In this document: piece by piece, positions 43,329-52,483 of the stretch
How the letters are laid out: every line of letters begins with the position of its first letter
Numbering within the stretch: the stretch's first letter is position 1
NCBI RefSeq assembly: GCF_002797815.1
Contig: NZ_PGFJ01000002.1
Location: forward strand, 620,001 to 684,000
Reading direction: 5' to 3'
DNA length: 64,000 bases
Source: Mucilaginibacter auburnensis
Lineage (GTDB): Bacteria > Bacteroidota > Bacteroidia > Sphingobacteriales > Sphingobacteriaceae
Notes under the pieces: model-generated
The model's input: only the letters and a program-made list of their open reading frames with translations
Databases searched by the model: none
Told to the model about the DNA's origin: nothing
Position numbers and translations under genes: made by a program

Positions 43329-45366
43329 ATTTTACCCTCTTGAATACGCTCGCCGCCAAGGGTGGTAATGTAATGTTTATACTGTTCTCTCTGCCATGCC
43401 AGTTTACGGCTTCGCTGCATGTAACGCCTTTGTTGTTCACACCACTGCCCCAAAAACCAATCTCGTCTGAATTGAAAATTTCCTGCCAGTTACCGGCGTC
43501 AGGCACTCCTACCCTGTAGTTTTCGCGCACAACAGGTGTCATGTTTAAAATAACTACCACATCATCTTCCGGGTTATTTCCTTTACGGGAGTAAACAACA
43601 ATAGAGTCATTAACGTTACCACCATCAATCCATTCAAAGCCGTCACCGCTGAATTGCTTTTCATACAAAGCCGGCTCGTTTTTATAAAGCGTGTTCAGTG
43701 CCTTAACAGCTTCTTTTATACCTGCATGATTAGGATATTCCAATAAATGCCATGGTAAAGAGTGCTGATAGTTCCATTCATCTCCCTGACCAAATTCACT
43801 GCCCATAAATAACAGTTTCGCTCCCGGATGCGTAAACATATAGCTATAAACCAAACGGAGGTTGGCAAATTGCTGCCACTCATCGCCCGGCATTTTACGC
43901 AGCATGGAACCCTTACCATAAACCACTTCGTCATGCGAGAATGGCAGCATAAAGTTCTCAGTAAAAGCGTATATCAAACTAAACGTTAACTGGTTATGAT
44001 GATATTTCCGGTTAATTGGATCTTCATGAAAGTACTTGATGGTATCGTGCATCCAGCCCATCATCCATTTCATGCCAAAACCCAAGCCTCCCAGAAACAC
44101 CGGGCGACTAACACCATGGAAAGAGGTTGATTCTTCTGCTATGGTTTGCACATCAGGGAAGTGGCTGTAGCACGCTTCGTTGAAATCTTTCAGGAAAGAA
44201 ATAGCTTCCAGGTTTTCGTTACCACCAAACATATTAGGCTCCCACTCACCGTGATTACGGGAATAATCAAGGTATAACATAGATGCAACTGCGTCTACAC
44301 GCAAACCGTCAATATGATATCTGTCCAGCCAGAAAATAGCATTACTGATCAAAAATGAGCGCACCTCATTACGTCCGTAATTGAAGATGTACGATTTCCA
44401 ATCAGGGTGGTAACCCTTGCGCGGATCGGCATGCTCATATAAATGTGTACCATCAAACCTGTACAATGCATGTATATCTCCCGGAAAATGCGATGGAACC
44501 CAATCCATTATCACACCAATGCCCTCGCGGTGAAAGGCTTCTATTAGTCGCATTAATTGCTGTGGCGTACCGTAGCGGGCAGAAGCCGCAAAATATCCGC
44601 TTACCTGGTAGCCCCAGCTTGGATAGTATGGGTGCTCTGCCAAAGGCATAAACTCTACGTGCGTAAAGCCAAGCTCTTTAACGTAAGGCACCAATTTATC
44701 AATTAACTGCTCATAAGTATAAAATTCATCAGGGCTTTCCCAATTACGCGCCCACGAACCCAAATGCACTTCATAAACCGAATATGGCTGCGCCAGGTTA
44801 TTGTGCTTATGGCGGGTATACATCCATAATTCATCCTGCCATTCGTGGTAAGTATCTGCCACTATTGAGCCGGTAAGCGGTGGTACTTCCCAGCGTAAAG
44901 CAAACGGGTCGCTTTTTTCTAACTCCTCTCCGCTTGATGATTTGATGAAATACTTATAAACCTCGCCAACGCCAACATTCGGAATAAAGCCTTCCCATAT
45001 ACCCGAACCATCCCACCTTACATGCAGCGGATGCGAGCCTTTGTTCCAGCCATTAAAGTTGGCCATAACCGATATATATTGCGCGTTAGGCGCCCATACA
45101 GCGAAATACGTTCCAATAACGCCCTTATGCTCTACCACATGCGAACCAAATTTTTCGTATAGTTTGTAGTGTTTACCCGATTGAAAAAGTGAAACGTCAA
45201 AATCAGTAAAACGGCTGTAAGGCTCAACTGCTAAAAGCTGTTGCGGTTGTTGCTCCGGCAAGTTCTCACTAACTGGTTTAATAGCTTTAGTGGCTTTGGG
45301 TTTAGTTGTTTTAACAGGTTTTGATGCGGGAATTTCTGCGTCCTTTTTAACGGATCTTTTAGCCAT
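43327..45366 (-). CDS. glgB: 1,4-alpha-glucan branching enzyme
   Basis: Introduces alpha-1,6 branches in glycogen. The 679-residue protein has a Lys/Pro/Ala-rich unstructured N-terminal tail (1-40), a CBM48 domain (about 60-170, GVIGTYFAVWAPNAQYISVM), and the GH13 barrel with catalytic D in DGLRVDAVASMLYLDYSR, E in IAEESTSFHG and D in FSHDEVVYGKGS; an all-beta C-domain follows. Sequence segments such as YRFDGTHLYEHADPRKGYHP match the eukaryote-like GH13_8 branch known in Bacteroidota. The GH31 gene lies upstream on the same strand but is separated by a terminator and a promoter. Confidence 0.93.
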   Translation of the reverse strand: MAKRSVKKDAEIPASKPVKTTKPKATKAIKPVSENLPEQQPQQLLAVEPYSRFTDFDVSLFQSGKHYKLYEKFGSHVVEHKGVIGTYFAVWAPNAQYISVMANFNGWNKGSHPLHVRWDGSGIWEGFIPNVGVGEVYKYFIKSSSGEELEKSDPFALRWEVPPLTGSIVADTYHEWQDELWMYTRHKHNNLAQPYSVYEVHLGSWARNWESPDEFYTYEQLIDKLVPYVKELGFTHVEFMPLAEHPYYPSWGYQVSGYFAASARYGTPQQLMRLIEAFHREGIGVIMDWVPSHFPGDIHALYRFDGTHLYEHADPRKGYHPDWKSYIFNYGRNEVRSFLISNAIFWLDRYHIDGLRVDAVASMLYLDYSRNHGEWEPNMFGGNENLEAISFLKDFNEACYSHFPDVQTIAEESTSFHGVSRPVFLGGLGFGMKWMMGWMHDTIKYFHEDPINRKYHHNQLTFSLIYAFTENFMLPFSHDEVVYGKGSMLRKMPGDEWQQFANLRLVYSYMFTHPGAKLLFMGSEFGQGDEWNYQHSLPWHLLEYPNHAGIKEAVKALNTLYKNEPALYEKQFSGDGFEWIDGGNVNDSIVVYSRKGNNPEDDVVVILNMTPVVRENYRVGVPDAGNWQEIFNSDEIGFWGSGVNNKGVTCSEAVNWHGRENSINITLPPLAASVFKRVK

Positions 45367-45406
45367 ATGAGTTGCCCTTACGGGAATTTAGGAAATTGAA
45401 TAATGT

Positions 45407-45414
45407 CAAATATA
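45407..45414 (-). promoter_or_regulatory. -7 element of glgB
   Basis: TATATTTG on the minus strand, 40 bases before the ATG. Confidence 0.55.
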
Positions 45415-45451
45415 TCATTATTCAACATTTAAGGGTGATGCATGTTTATGA

Positions 45452-45485
45452 TAAAAAAAATAACCCCGGTTTTGGCCGGGGTTAT
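45452..45485 (-). terminator. Terminator of the GH31 gene
   Basis: Minus-strand stem ATAACCCCGG/CCGGGGTTAT with a six-base loop and a T tail (45452-45459). Confidence 0.92.
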
Positions 45486-45491
45486 GACAGT

Positions 45492-47951
45492 TTACACTGC
45501 AATTTCTATCTTCTTAAACTTCTTATTCGTTTGAAATTCAAGCACCTTGTTTTCATTGATAGTAAACTCGGTTATTGGCTTATCATCAGCCATAATTTTG
45601 GTTGGCGTAAACGGCAAGCCAAATACGTTGAACTGATAGGTTTCATAACGCGGCGTGTATAAACCTTCCATGCTTTGCTCAATAACAAAATTGATCACAC
45701 TGCCACGCACTGCAAATTTCTTTTCAGAATAAATATCCTGCTCATAGGCAAAAGTTTCGCCGTAATCTTCAAAGAAGAAGGAATTGGTCTCTATATCGTT
45801 AAAGTAAACGTTGAGTATTACTTCTTCAATTTCCTTTTCGCCCACATACTGCATTACCGGATATTCTGGCAATACAGCACCTGCTTTAACAAACAATGGT
45901 ATAGTGTCTAAAGGCGTTTCCACTTCGATCTCTTTTCCACCTTCTACTATCTCATTTGTCCAGAAGTTATACCATTGGCCTTTGTGTAGGTACAGCTTGC
46001 GGCTTTTTTGTCCGGGTTCTAATACCGGGCATACTAACAGTTTATCGCCATACTTAAACTCATCCTGACGGTAGTGATTGCTATACTCTCCTTGCTCCTG
46101 CATAACTATAGGGCGCAATATAGGGAAACCATAACGGTGATGCTCCCAGAATGTTGAGTAGAAATAAGGCATTAAGCGATACCTCAACTCAATAAACTTA
46201 CGGTTGATAGAAGTATACGGCTCGCCAAAGCTCCATGGCTCGCGTTCTTTAGTATCTCCGGCAGAGTGCGCGCGCATAAATGGTGCAAAAGTGCCTATTT
46301 GAATCCAACGCGTAAACAGTTCTCCGTCTGGTTCACCGCTAAAGCCACCAATATCAGTACCACAAAACGGTATGCCTGATATAGATAAACGCTGTAATTG
46401 TATGTTACCTAATTTTAGATGCTCCCAGGTGGCTACGTTATCGCCTGTCCAAACAGATGTGTAACGCTGCACACCAGAATAGCCTGCCCTTGTAATAGTG
46501 AACGGACGCTTATTTTTCATGATGTTGCGCAACCCCTCGTAAGTGGCGCGTACCATTTGCATACCATAAACATTGTGCGCCTTACGGTGCGATCCGCGGT
46601 GCCCGTCGTACTGATGACGAACGTCATCAGGGAAAGTACCGGTACCAAACACAGCAGGTTCGTTCATATCATTCCAAACACCCGCTACGCCGGCTTCAAC
46701 TAAGCCCTGGAACAAACCGCCCCACCATTCACGTACCTCCGGGTTTGTAAAATCCGGAAACTGGCAACGGCCCGGCCACACATGGCCCTCCATAAAGTAA
46801 TCATCGCTTCGGCGGCAGAAATAGTTTTTCTCTTTGCCTTCTTTAAATACCCAATAGTTATCATCTACGCGAATCCCAGGGTCAATAATAACTACCGTTT
46901 TAAATCCATCATCAGATAGTTCTTTTACCATCTTCTTCGGATCCGGGAAATACTTTTTGTTCCAGGTAAAGCAACGGTAGCCATCCATGTAATCTATATC
47001 TAAATAGATGGCGTCGCAAGGTATTTGCTGCTCACGGAAAGTTTTGGCAATTGCCCTCACCTTAGCTTCAGGATAGTAGCTCCAACGGCATTGGTGATAA
47101 CCAAAGGCCCACATTGGCGGCATAGCATGGGTACCTGTAAGCAGGTGATAATTTTTAACCACATCCATCATATGCGGACCGTGGATATAGTAATATCTCA
47201 GCTCGCCACCATCCGCCCAAAAACTGGTATGGTCATTTTGTTCTTTACCAAAGTCAAAATGCGATTTGTAAGTATTGTCAAAGAAAATGCCGTGAGCAAT
47301 ATTCTCGTTTACGCTGATGTAAAATGGAATGGTGCGGTAAATAGGATCCTGGTTCCACTGAAATGAATAAGCATCAGTGTTCCAGTTAACAAAGCGCTTG
47401 CCGCGTAAGTTAAGTTCTGTAGCTTTATCTCCTAAACCAAAAAAGCTTTCCTGCGGAGCACATGTTTTGGTACAGAATACGTAATAACCTCCAAAAGATA
47501 CGTTCTCTTCCCAGTGCATGGATACAGCATCCGAACTGGTAATATGATGCTCGGCATCAGAGAAGGAAATAAAGAAATCTGCTTTACGGATGTGGCAGTT
47601 TACCACATTGGTTGATACCCTGAACTCATTTTCATCTTCAAACAAGGCAAACTCAGTGGTTTTTTGTTCCAACTTCGGTACGGCGTATGAAAATTCATCC
47701 AAAAATACGCCATGCGGAGCAAGCCTCACCCGGATGATCTGATCGGTTACAACAACAACCTCAACTTTGGCATCGCCATCAGTAAAGTAAAATTTATTGG
47801 TTTGCTGCAGACAGCTATTGGCCGTACCGAGGTATTTTTTTTGTATAGGTTTTAAACCTATTACCGGGTTATTGACGTGCTTAAAATCTTCTTCTTCATC
47901 AGCTACAACGTTGGTTGGCTCAATTTCCGGATCTTTAGTGTTCTCTTCCAT
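45492..47951 (-). CDS. Glycoside hydrolase family 31 alpha-glucosidase
   Basis: Hydrolyses terminal alpha-glucosides. The 819-residue protein has an N-terminal beta-sandwich (about 30-250), the GH31 barrel with the nucleophile aspartate in GVWNDMNEP, the acid/base region TGDNVATWEHLK, and the GTDIGGFSGEPDGELFTRWI and WMRAHS-like FMRAHSAG segments; a C-terminal beta domain (about 690-819) follows. There is no signal peptide, so it acts inside the cell, in keeping with the neighbouring glgB and with turnover of glycogen or maltodextrins. The N-terminal acidic stretch (EENTKDPEIEPTNVV) is unusual but not informative. Confidence 0.92.
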   Translation of the reverse strand: MEENTKDPEIEPTNVVADEEEDFKHVNNPVIGLKPIQKKYLGTANSCLQQTNKFYFTDGDAKVEVVVVTDQIIRVRLAPHGVFLDEFSYAVPKLEQKTTEFALFEDENEFRVSTNVVNCHIRKADFFISFSDAEHHITSSDAVSMHWEENVSFGGYYVFCTKTCAPQESFFGLGDKATELNLRGKRFVNWNTDAYSFQWNQDPIYRTIPFYISVNENIAHGIFFDNTYKSHFDFGKEQNDHTSFWADGGELRYYYIHGPHMMDVVKNYHLLTGTHAMPPMWAFGYHQCRWSYYPEAKVRAIAKTFREQQIPCDAIYLDIDYMDGYRCFTWNKKYFPDPKKMVKELSDDGFKTVVIIDPGIRVDDNYWVFKEGKEKNYFCRRSDDYFMEGHVWPGRCQFPDFTNPEVREWWGGLFQGLVEAGVAGVWNDMNEPAVFGTGTFPDDVRHQYDGHRGSHRKAHNVYGMQMVRATYEGLRNIMKNKRPFTITRAGYSGVQRYTSVWTGDNVATWEHLKLGNIQLQRLSISGIPFCGTDIGGFSGEPDGELFTRWIQIGTFAPFMRAHSAGDTKEREPWSFGEPYTSINRKFIELRYRLMPYFYSTFWEHHRYGFPILRPIVMQEQGEYSNHYRQDEFKYGDKLLVCPVLEPGQKSRKLYLHKGQWYNFWTNEIVEGGKEIEVETPLDTIPLFVKAGAVLPEYPVMQYVGEKEIEEVILNVYFNDIETNSFFFEDYGETFAYEQDIYSEKKFAVRGSVINFVIEQSMEGLYTPRYETYQFNVFGLPFTPTKIMADDKPITEFTINENKVLEFQTNKKFKKIEIAV

Positions 47952-48231
47952 ATAAAAATTAAAAAACTGATGATATAGCCCGTAAAAGTTAAAAACGGGT
48001 AATCAACAACCTGTTTCAACAGCTAATAAACGATTTTTATCGCACAAATAAGCTATCGCACAACTATAAATTGGATGAATTTTTAAAAATTAACAGGGTT
48101 TTAAAAATTACCGCTCATTTCTAAAATTTTCACATTCTTTTATATCTAAAAACGGTTAACAGCACGTTAAGGTTACATTATTTCAACTTTTTCGGCAACC
48201 TATCTTTCAACTATTGCTCAGCTTTTAATTT

Positions 48232-48239
48232 TACCTTTG
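48232..48239 (+). promoter_or_regulatory. -7 element of the LuxE-like gene, start-codon proximal
   Basis: TACCTTTG followed by CATC and ATG (48244): a leaderless transcript is expected. Confidence 0.6.
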
Positions 48240-48243
48240 CATC

Positions 48244-49230
48244 ATGATGAAACCAGGTCTGGAAGAAATATTTTCAATAAGCAATGCGGTTCAATTTGAG
48301 CGAGCTGCTTTGCAGGTATTTAAATATCAGGCTAACCATTGTCAAGTTTACAGCGATTTTATTAGAGGCTTAAGCGTTGATTCTTCAAAAATTCAGCAGG
48401 TAGAACAGATACCATTTTTACCGATAAGCTTTTTCAAAAACCATACGGTAAAAAGCGACGATAAAGATGCCGATACTGTTTTCACCAGTTCGGGTACTAC
48501 CGGCATGATAACCAGCAGGCATTATGTCAGCGATGTAAGCTGGTATGAAGAAAGTTTCAGAAATGCCTTTGAGTTATTCTATGGCAACATCAAAAACTAC
48601 ACTGTTCTGGCGCTGCTACCCTCCTATTTAGAGCGTGAAGGCTCGTCATTAATATATATGGCTGCTGATCTCATAAAAGGTTCTTGCAATCCCTATAGTG
48701 GTTTTTATTTATATAATCATGAAGAGTTATATCAACAATTGCTAAAGCAACAACGCGCTGGTAAGCCTACCTTGCTTATCGGCGTAACATTTGCGCTGCT
48801 TGATTTTGTTGAAGCCTATCAATTGAACTTTCCGGAATTGATTATAATGGAAACCGGCGGCATGAAAGGCCGCCGTAAAGAAATGATACGCGAAGAACTG
48901 CACAATATATTATGCAATGGTTTTGGTGTTGAACAAATCCATTCGGAATATGGGATGACTGAGCTGCTATCTCAGGCTTACTCTAAAGGAGATGGCCTAT
49001 TTGCATGCCCGCCATGGATGAAGATACTGATAAGAGATACCAACGATCCGCTGAGTCTCATCCCTTCAAACAAAACAGGTGGCATCAATGTAATTGACCT
49101 TGCCAATATTAACTCATGCTCATTTATTGCTACGCAGGATCTGGGCAAACTGCATGCTGAAGGCGAGTTTGAAGTATTAGGCCGTTTTGACAACTCAGAT
49201 ATACGCGGTTGCAATTTGTTGATAGCTTAA
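48244..49230 (+). CDS. LuxE/PaaK-like acyl-protein synthetase-type protein
   Basis: A 328-residue protein of the LuxE branch of adenylate-forming enzymes. FTSSGTTGMITSRH (about residues 79-92) is the AMP-binding loop; METGGMKGRRKEM (about 200-212) and SEYGMTELLSQAYSKG (about 235-250) correspond to the adenylation signature and tyrosine loop. LuxE activates fatty acids for transfer to the LuxC reductase in luminous bacteria; here there is no luxC or luxD, so the acid and acceptor are unknown. In Bacteroidota such genes are widespread and annotated as acyl transferases. Two ATGs occur in tandem at the start. Confidence 0.82.
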   Translation: MMKPGLEEIFSISNAVQFERAALQVFKYQANHCQVYSDFIRGLSVDSSKIQQVEQIPFLPISFFKNHTVKSDDKDADTVFTSSGTTGMITSRHYVSDVSWYEESFRNAFELFYGNIKNYTVLALLPSYLEREGSSLIYMAADLIKGSCNPYSGFYLYNHEELYQQLLKQQRAGKPTLLIGVTFALLDFVEAYQLNFPELIIMETGGMKGRRKEMIREELHNILCNGFGVEQIHSEYGMTELLSQAYSKGDGLFACPPWMKILIRDTNDPLSLIPSNKTGGINVIDLANINSCSFIATQDLGKLHAEGEFEVLGRFDNSDIRGCNLLIA

Positions 49231-49287
49231 AACTTAATGTACAACTAACAGATTTTATTTAATTTAGCCGCAAATACGTATCCTATT

Positions 49288-49947
49288 ATGATGGAAAAAT
49301 TTTTGAACGATGAACAAGATCCAAAAGCGGTTGAAAAAGTTTATCTGCGCCTTACCGACCTGTTAACCACCGGCGAGGAGATAATTTACATTGCAGTTCA
49401 AAAAAAACCTTTGGTTAATTTACTGCCTGATTGTATTGCTATAACCAATAAACGCGTTTTGTTCTTTACACCTGCCAACCTGGGTCTTTCCATAAAATTT
49501 GTTGATTTTGTTTGGAAGGATATAGTTGATGTGCACACCAAAGAAGAAATAATAGGTGCCATTTTTAGCGTACGCACCACCAACGGTGCTGAAATGGGCG
49601 TTGATTATTTGCCTAAAGTACAGGCGCGCAAATTGTATCAATATTCACAGGAGCGCAAAGAAGCAGAGCGCGAAGCACGCCGTTTACGCGAACTGGAAGA
49701 AAAACGTGCACAATCGGGTTCTGTGCAATTTGAAACGCCGTCGCAGCCTGTTGCCGCTACGGTTGTGCATGCCGCACCCGTTGTTGAGCAGCCGGCACCT
49801 GTTGCACCACCGCCCGCACCTGTTGAAACTTCTAAACCTGACGAGCTTACCGAGAAATTAAAAAAGCTAAAAGTTTTGTTTGAGAATGGTTTGATATCTC
49901 AGGAAGAATACAACGCTAAAAAGTTAGATCTCTTAAGCGATTTTTAG
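49288..49947 (+). CDS. PH-domain and SHOCT-domain protein
   Basis: A 219-residue protein. A bacterial PH-like domain (about 20-115: IAITNKRVLFF, then VDFVWKDIVDVHTKEE and GAEMGVDYL) is followed by a charged coiled coil (about 118-140, YSQERKEAEREARRLRELEE), a Pro/Ala-rich linker (about 145-180) and a C-terminal SHOCT helix pair (LKKLKVLFENGLISQEEY, about 188-205). SHOCT modules mediate oligomerisation and often sit at the end of membrane or short adaptor proteins. No membrane segment is seen. Exact function unknown. ATG ATG occurs at the start. Confidence 0.82.
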   Translation: MMEKFLNDEQDPKAVEKVYLRLTDLLTTGEEIIYIAVQKKPLVNLLPDCIAITNKRVLFFTPANLGLSIKFVDFVWKDIVDVHTKEEIIGAIFSVRTTNGAEMGVDYLPKVQARKLYQYSQERKEAEREARRLRELEEKRAQSGSVQFETPSQPVAATVVHAAPVVEQPAPVAPPPAPVETSKPDELTEKLKKLKVLFENGLISQEEYNAKKLDLLSDF

Positions 49948-49963
49948 TTAATGAAAAATTACG

Positions 49964-50001
49964 AAAGCAAAGGGTTGGAAAAATTCCAACCCTTTGCTTT
50001 T
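49964..50001. terminator. Bidirectional terminator
   Basis: 17-base perfect stem AAAGCAAAGGGTTGGAA/TTCCAACCCTTTGCTTT with a three-base loop, between the PH-SHOCT gene and the converging RES toxin gene. Confidence 0.92.
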
Positions 50002-50044
50002 ATATCACCTTATCATTATTAGCAATAGCAAAGAATGTTTAAGA

Positions 50045-50497
50045 TCAACTCAATAACCGCTCATCAAAGCTAAACGCTCGTTTACTTATAGTTTTAACAG
50101 ATGATGCGTTAGGATGCATAGGGTTAAGCAAGTAATTAAACTCCTCACTAACCAAAGCCGAGGGTACCTGTAATAACAGGTGTTTAGCTTCTTTCAAAAA
50201 GTTATTACCGGTTTGTTTTAATATCTGTTTTTCAGGATACTCCCGCCAATCTTTTGGTAAGGTTTCAACATCGAGTATGGTGTAATCATCAGGCGCCTCT
50301 ATGGTGAGCATACAAAAATCATCGGGCATATTGGTAGGGCTTAAATGAACCAATGCCTCCAAAACCGCTAATGACCTTGACGATGCCGTGTAAAGCATAG
50401 CCCTCCCCTCACTGTTCCACCGGCCACCATACAAGCGGGCACCGTTACCGCTAAGATCATCAGCGTAAACGCATTTACAAAGCCGGTAAAGTATCAT
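50045..50497 (-). CDS. RES-domain NAD+-degrading toxin
   Basis: A 150-residue protein of the RES family, the toxin half of RES/Xre modules; studied members deplete NAD+ and stop growth. Conserved residues are visible: ARLYGGRWNSEGRAMLYTA (R and the G-R-W-N motif, about 20-38), LAVLEALVHL with the catalytic-type glutamate, and SEEFNYLLNPMHP near the C-terminus. The start ATG follows the antitoxin stop by 2 bases, so the two are translated from one transcript. Length and motif order fit the family. Confidence 0.9.
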   Translation of the reverse strand: MILYRLCKCVYADDLSGNGARLYGGRWNSEGRAMLYTASSRSLAVLEALVHLSPTNMPDDFCMLTIEAPDDYTILDVETLPKDWREYPEKQILKQTGNNFLKEAKHLLLQVPSALVSEEFNYLLNPMHPNASSVKTISKRAFSFDERLLS

Positions 50498-50499
50498 TA

Positions 50500-51006
50500 T
50501 TAAGCAAAAATACCGTGCTCAATACGGCCCAACTCTTTAAAAACCATATCAAAACCTATAGAGGTATCCAAAAGAGAAACCGGAGCCTCACCTTTAAAAG
50601 CATGCAGTGGGGTTTTCATCCAGGTTTTAAATTTATCTAAAGAGCCGAAAACTTCCTCACCACGGGTATACAGGCGCGCCAACTCAACTGCTTTCTCGGC
50701 GTATTCAACCTTGATGATGGCATCATCATCATAACGTTGCAGTGTACGCTCAGAAATGTGCATTATATTGGCAAACTCTTGAAGGGTAAGCGATATTTTT
50801 TTAGCCAAAGCCATTAAACCGCTTTTGGGTAAACCCTGCCTGCTTAAAGTAAGCATATCAAAACTACTTGCTCCAAAAGCATTTTTACCCGAGCCCCCAA
50901 AAACCGTTGCAAACAGATTTGGCTGTACAGCATAAGCCACCATTGGCTCCGCAACAGTTGTAGTTTGTGTTTCTTTTGAATACTTTTTCATATTAATTTC
51001 AGACAT
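50500..51006 (-). CDS. Xre/MbcA/ParS-type antitoxin
   Basis: A protein of about 168 residues that should neutralise the RES toxin and repress the operon. The central region contains an HTH-like LSLTLQEFANIMHISERTLQRY stretch and the C-terminal DUF2384 toxin-binding region (VELARLYTRGEEVFGSLDKF, then MKTPLHAFKGEAPVSLLDTS). Start choice matters: the -7 element at 51012-51019 lies just upstream of ATG 51006, giving a near-leaderless start; ATG 50991 (MKKYSKET) is an equally plausible in-frame start, whereas 51036 and 51054 lie upstream of the promoter. The N-terminal 50 residues are variable and low complexity. Confidence 0.85.
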   Translation of the reverse strand: MSEINMKKYSKETQTTTVAEPMVAYAVQPNLFATVFGGSGKNAFGASSFDMLTLSRQGLPKSGLMALAKKISLTLQEFANIMHISERTLQRYDDDAIIKVEYAEKAVELARLYTRGEEVFGSLDKFKTWMKTPLHAFKGEAPVSLLDTSIGFDMVFKELGRIEHGIFA

Positions 51007-51011
51007 TCGTC

Positions 51012-51019
51012 CAAATTTA
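51012..51019 (-). promoter_or_regulatory. -7 element of the RES/Xre operon
   Basis: TAAATTTG on the minus strand, inside the stretch where the frame was open upstream, 5 bases before ATG 51006. It gives the TA module transcription separate from tyrS. Confidence 0.55.
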
Positions 51020-51043
51020 ATACCAATTTGTCGCATTTCAAAA

Positions 51044-52327
51044 TTATTCGGCAACTATTAAGAAATAATTTTTCTTTCCTTTTTGAACAACTAAAAACTT
51101 ACCATTAATCAGGCTGTCAGCACTGTAGGTAGAATCAACAGATGCTATCTTGGCTTTATTAATAGCAGCACCACCACCCTGTATCATTTTTTTAGCCTCG
51201 CCTTTGGAAGGGAAAACAGCAGTGTTAGCAGCTAACAAGTCAACCACATTAATGCCTTCTTGCAGTTCGGTAAGCGATACATTGAAATTAGGTACTCCTT
51301 CAAATATGCCTAACACCTCGTCATCATTTAACTCATTTAAAAACTCAACACCGGTATTGCCAAACAAAAACTCTGATGATTTGATGGCCTTTTCGTATTC
51401 AGCTTCGCTATGCACGCGTATGGTAATATCTTTAGCTAAAGCCTTTTGTATAGCACGCTGATGCGGTGCTGCATCCTGCTCGGCCTCTAAAGCTTTTATA
51501 GTTTCTTCATCAAATAGGGTAAATATGCGGATGTATGATTTAGCATCATCGTCGCTGGTGTTTAACCAGAACTGGTAAAATTTATAAGGCGATGTTTTAG
51601 CCCGATCAAGCCAGATGTTACCACCCTCGCTTTTGCCAAATTTAGTACCATCAGCCTTTTTAATTAATTGCGTGGTAAGCGCGAAAGCTTCGCCAGCCCC
51701 TTTACGGCGTACCAGTTCGGTACCTGTAACAATGTTACCCCATTGGTCACTGCCACCCATTTGTAAAGCGCAGTTCTCATGCTTCCACAAATAATAAAAA
51801 TCATAACCCTGAACCAACTGGTAGGTAAATTCCGTGAAAGACATACCCGTTTCACCCTCTAAACGCTTTTTTACCGAGTCTTTAGCCATCATGTAGTTAA
51901 CAGTAATGTGCTTGCCTACATCGCGGATAAAATCAAGGAAAGTAAAATCCTTAAACCAGTCGTAATTGTTAACCATTTTAGCACTGTTGGCGCCGCCGTC
52001 AAAATTCAAAAACTTTTTAAGCTGCTCCTTAACGCCTTCGAGGTTTTTTTGAAGTACCTCTTCTGACAGTAAATTACGCTCGGCAGATTTGCCTGAGGGA
52101 TCACCAACCATACCGGTAGCACCACCAACCAAAGCAAAAGGCCTGTGGCCCGCGCGTTGAAAATGGATCAGCGTCATGATCTGGGTTAAGTGTCCCACGT
52201 GCAGCGAATCGGCAGTTGGATCAAAACCAATATACCCGGAAACCATACCTTTATTTAACAATTCTTCGGTTCCGGGCATAATATCATGCAGCATGCCGCG
52301 CCAGCGTAGTTCTTCTACAAAATTCAT
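51044..52327 (-). CDS. tyrS: Tyrosyl-tRNA synthetase
   Basis: Charges tRNA(Tyr). ATG 52327 gives [20 protein letters not shown], the usual N-terminus of the Bacteroidota enzyme; an ATG at 52354 would add nine residues. The class I HIGH-type motif is HVGH at 43-46, KFGKSEGGN is the KMSKS loop, and the C-terminal S4-like domain (about 360-427) contains [19 protein letters not shown]. The length (427) is normal. The RES/Xre module starts immediately after it on the same strand but has its own promoter. Confidence 0.95.
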   Translation of the reverse strand: MNFVEELRWRGMLHDIMPGTEELLNKGMVSGYIGFDPTADSLHVGHLTQIMTLIHFQRAGHRPFALVGGATGMVGDPSGKSAERNLLSEEVLQKNLEGVKEQLKKFLNFDGGANSAKMVNNYDWFKDFTFLDFIRDVGKHITVNYMMAKDSVKKRLEGETGMSFTEFTYQLVQGYDFYYLWKHENCALQMGGSDQWGNIVTGTELVRRKGAGEAFALTTQLIKKADGTKFGKSEGGNIWLDRAKTSPYKFYQFWLNTSDDDAKSYIRIFTLFDEETIKALEAEQDAAPHQRAIQKALAKDITIRVHSEAEYEKAIKSSEFLFGNTGVEFLNELNDDEVLGIFEGVPNFNVSLTELQEGINVVDLLAANTAVFPSKGEAKKMIQGGGAAINKAKIASVDSTYSADSLINGKFLVVQKGKKNYFLIVAE

Positions 52328-52369
52328 TTCGTGTATCTTATTTACTTCCCGCATCTACCATCGGGACGC

Positions 52370-52377
52370 CAAAGATA
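52370..52377 (-). promoter_or_regulatory. -7 element of tyrS
   Basis: TATCTTTG on the minus strand, 42 bases before ATG 52327 and 15 before ATG 52354. Confidence 0.55.
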
Positions 52378-52483
52378 ACAGATTTATACATTCCCTTAAA
52401 TGATTGAAATATATGTAACCATTTAGGGGTATACGGCATTTTTTTGTAGCTTTAAAGGCAAACCATCCCCCTGGGTTTTACTT

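Noticed and set aside
45372..46068. Plus-strand open frames over the GH31 gene end and the intergenic terminator
   Set aside because: They cross a strong terminator and lie antisense to conserved coding sequence; no family resemblance.
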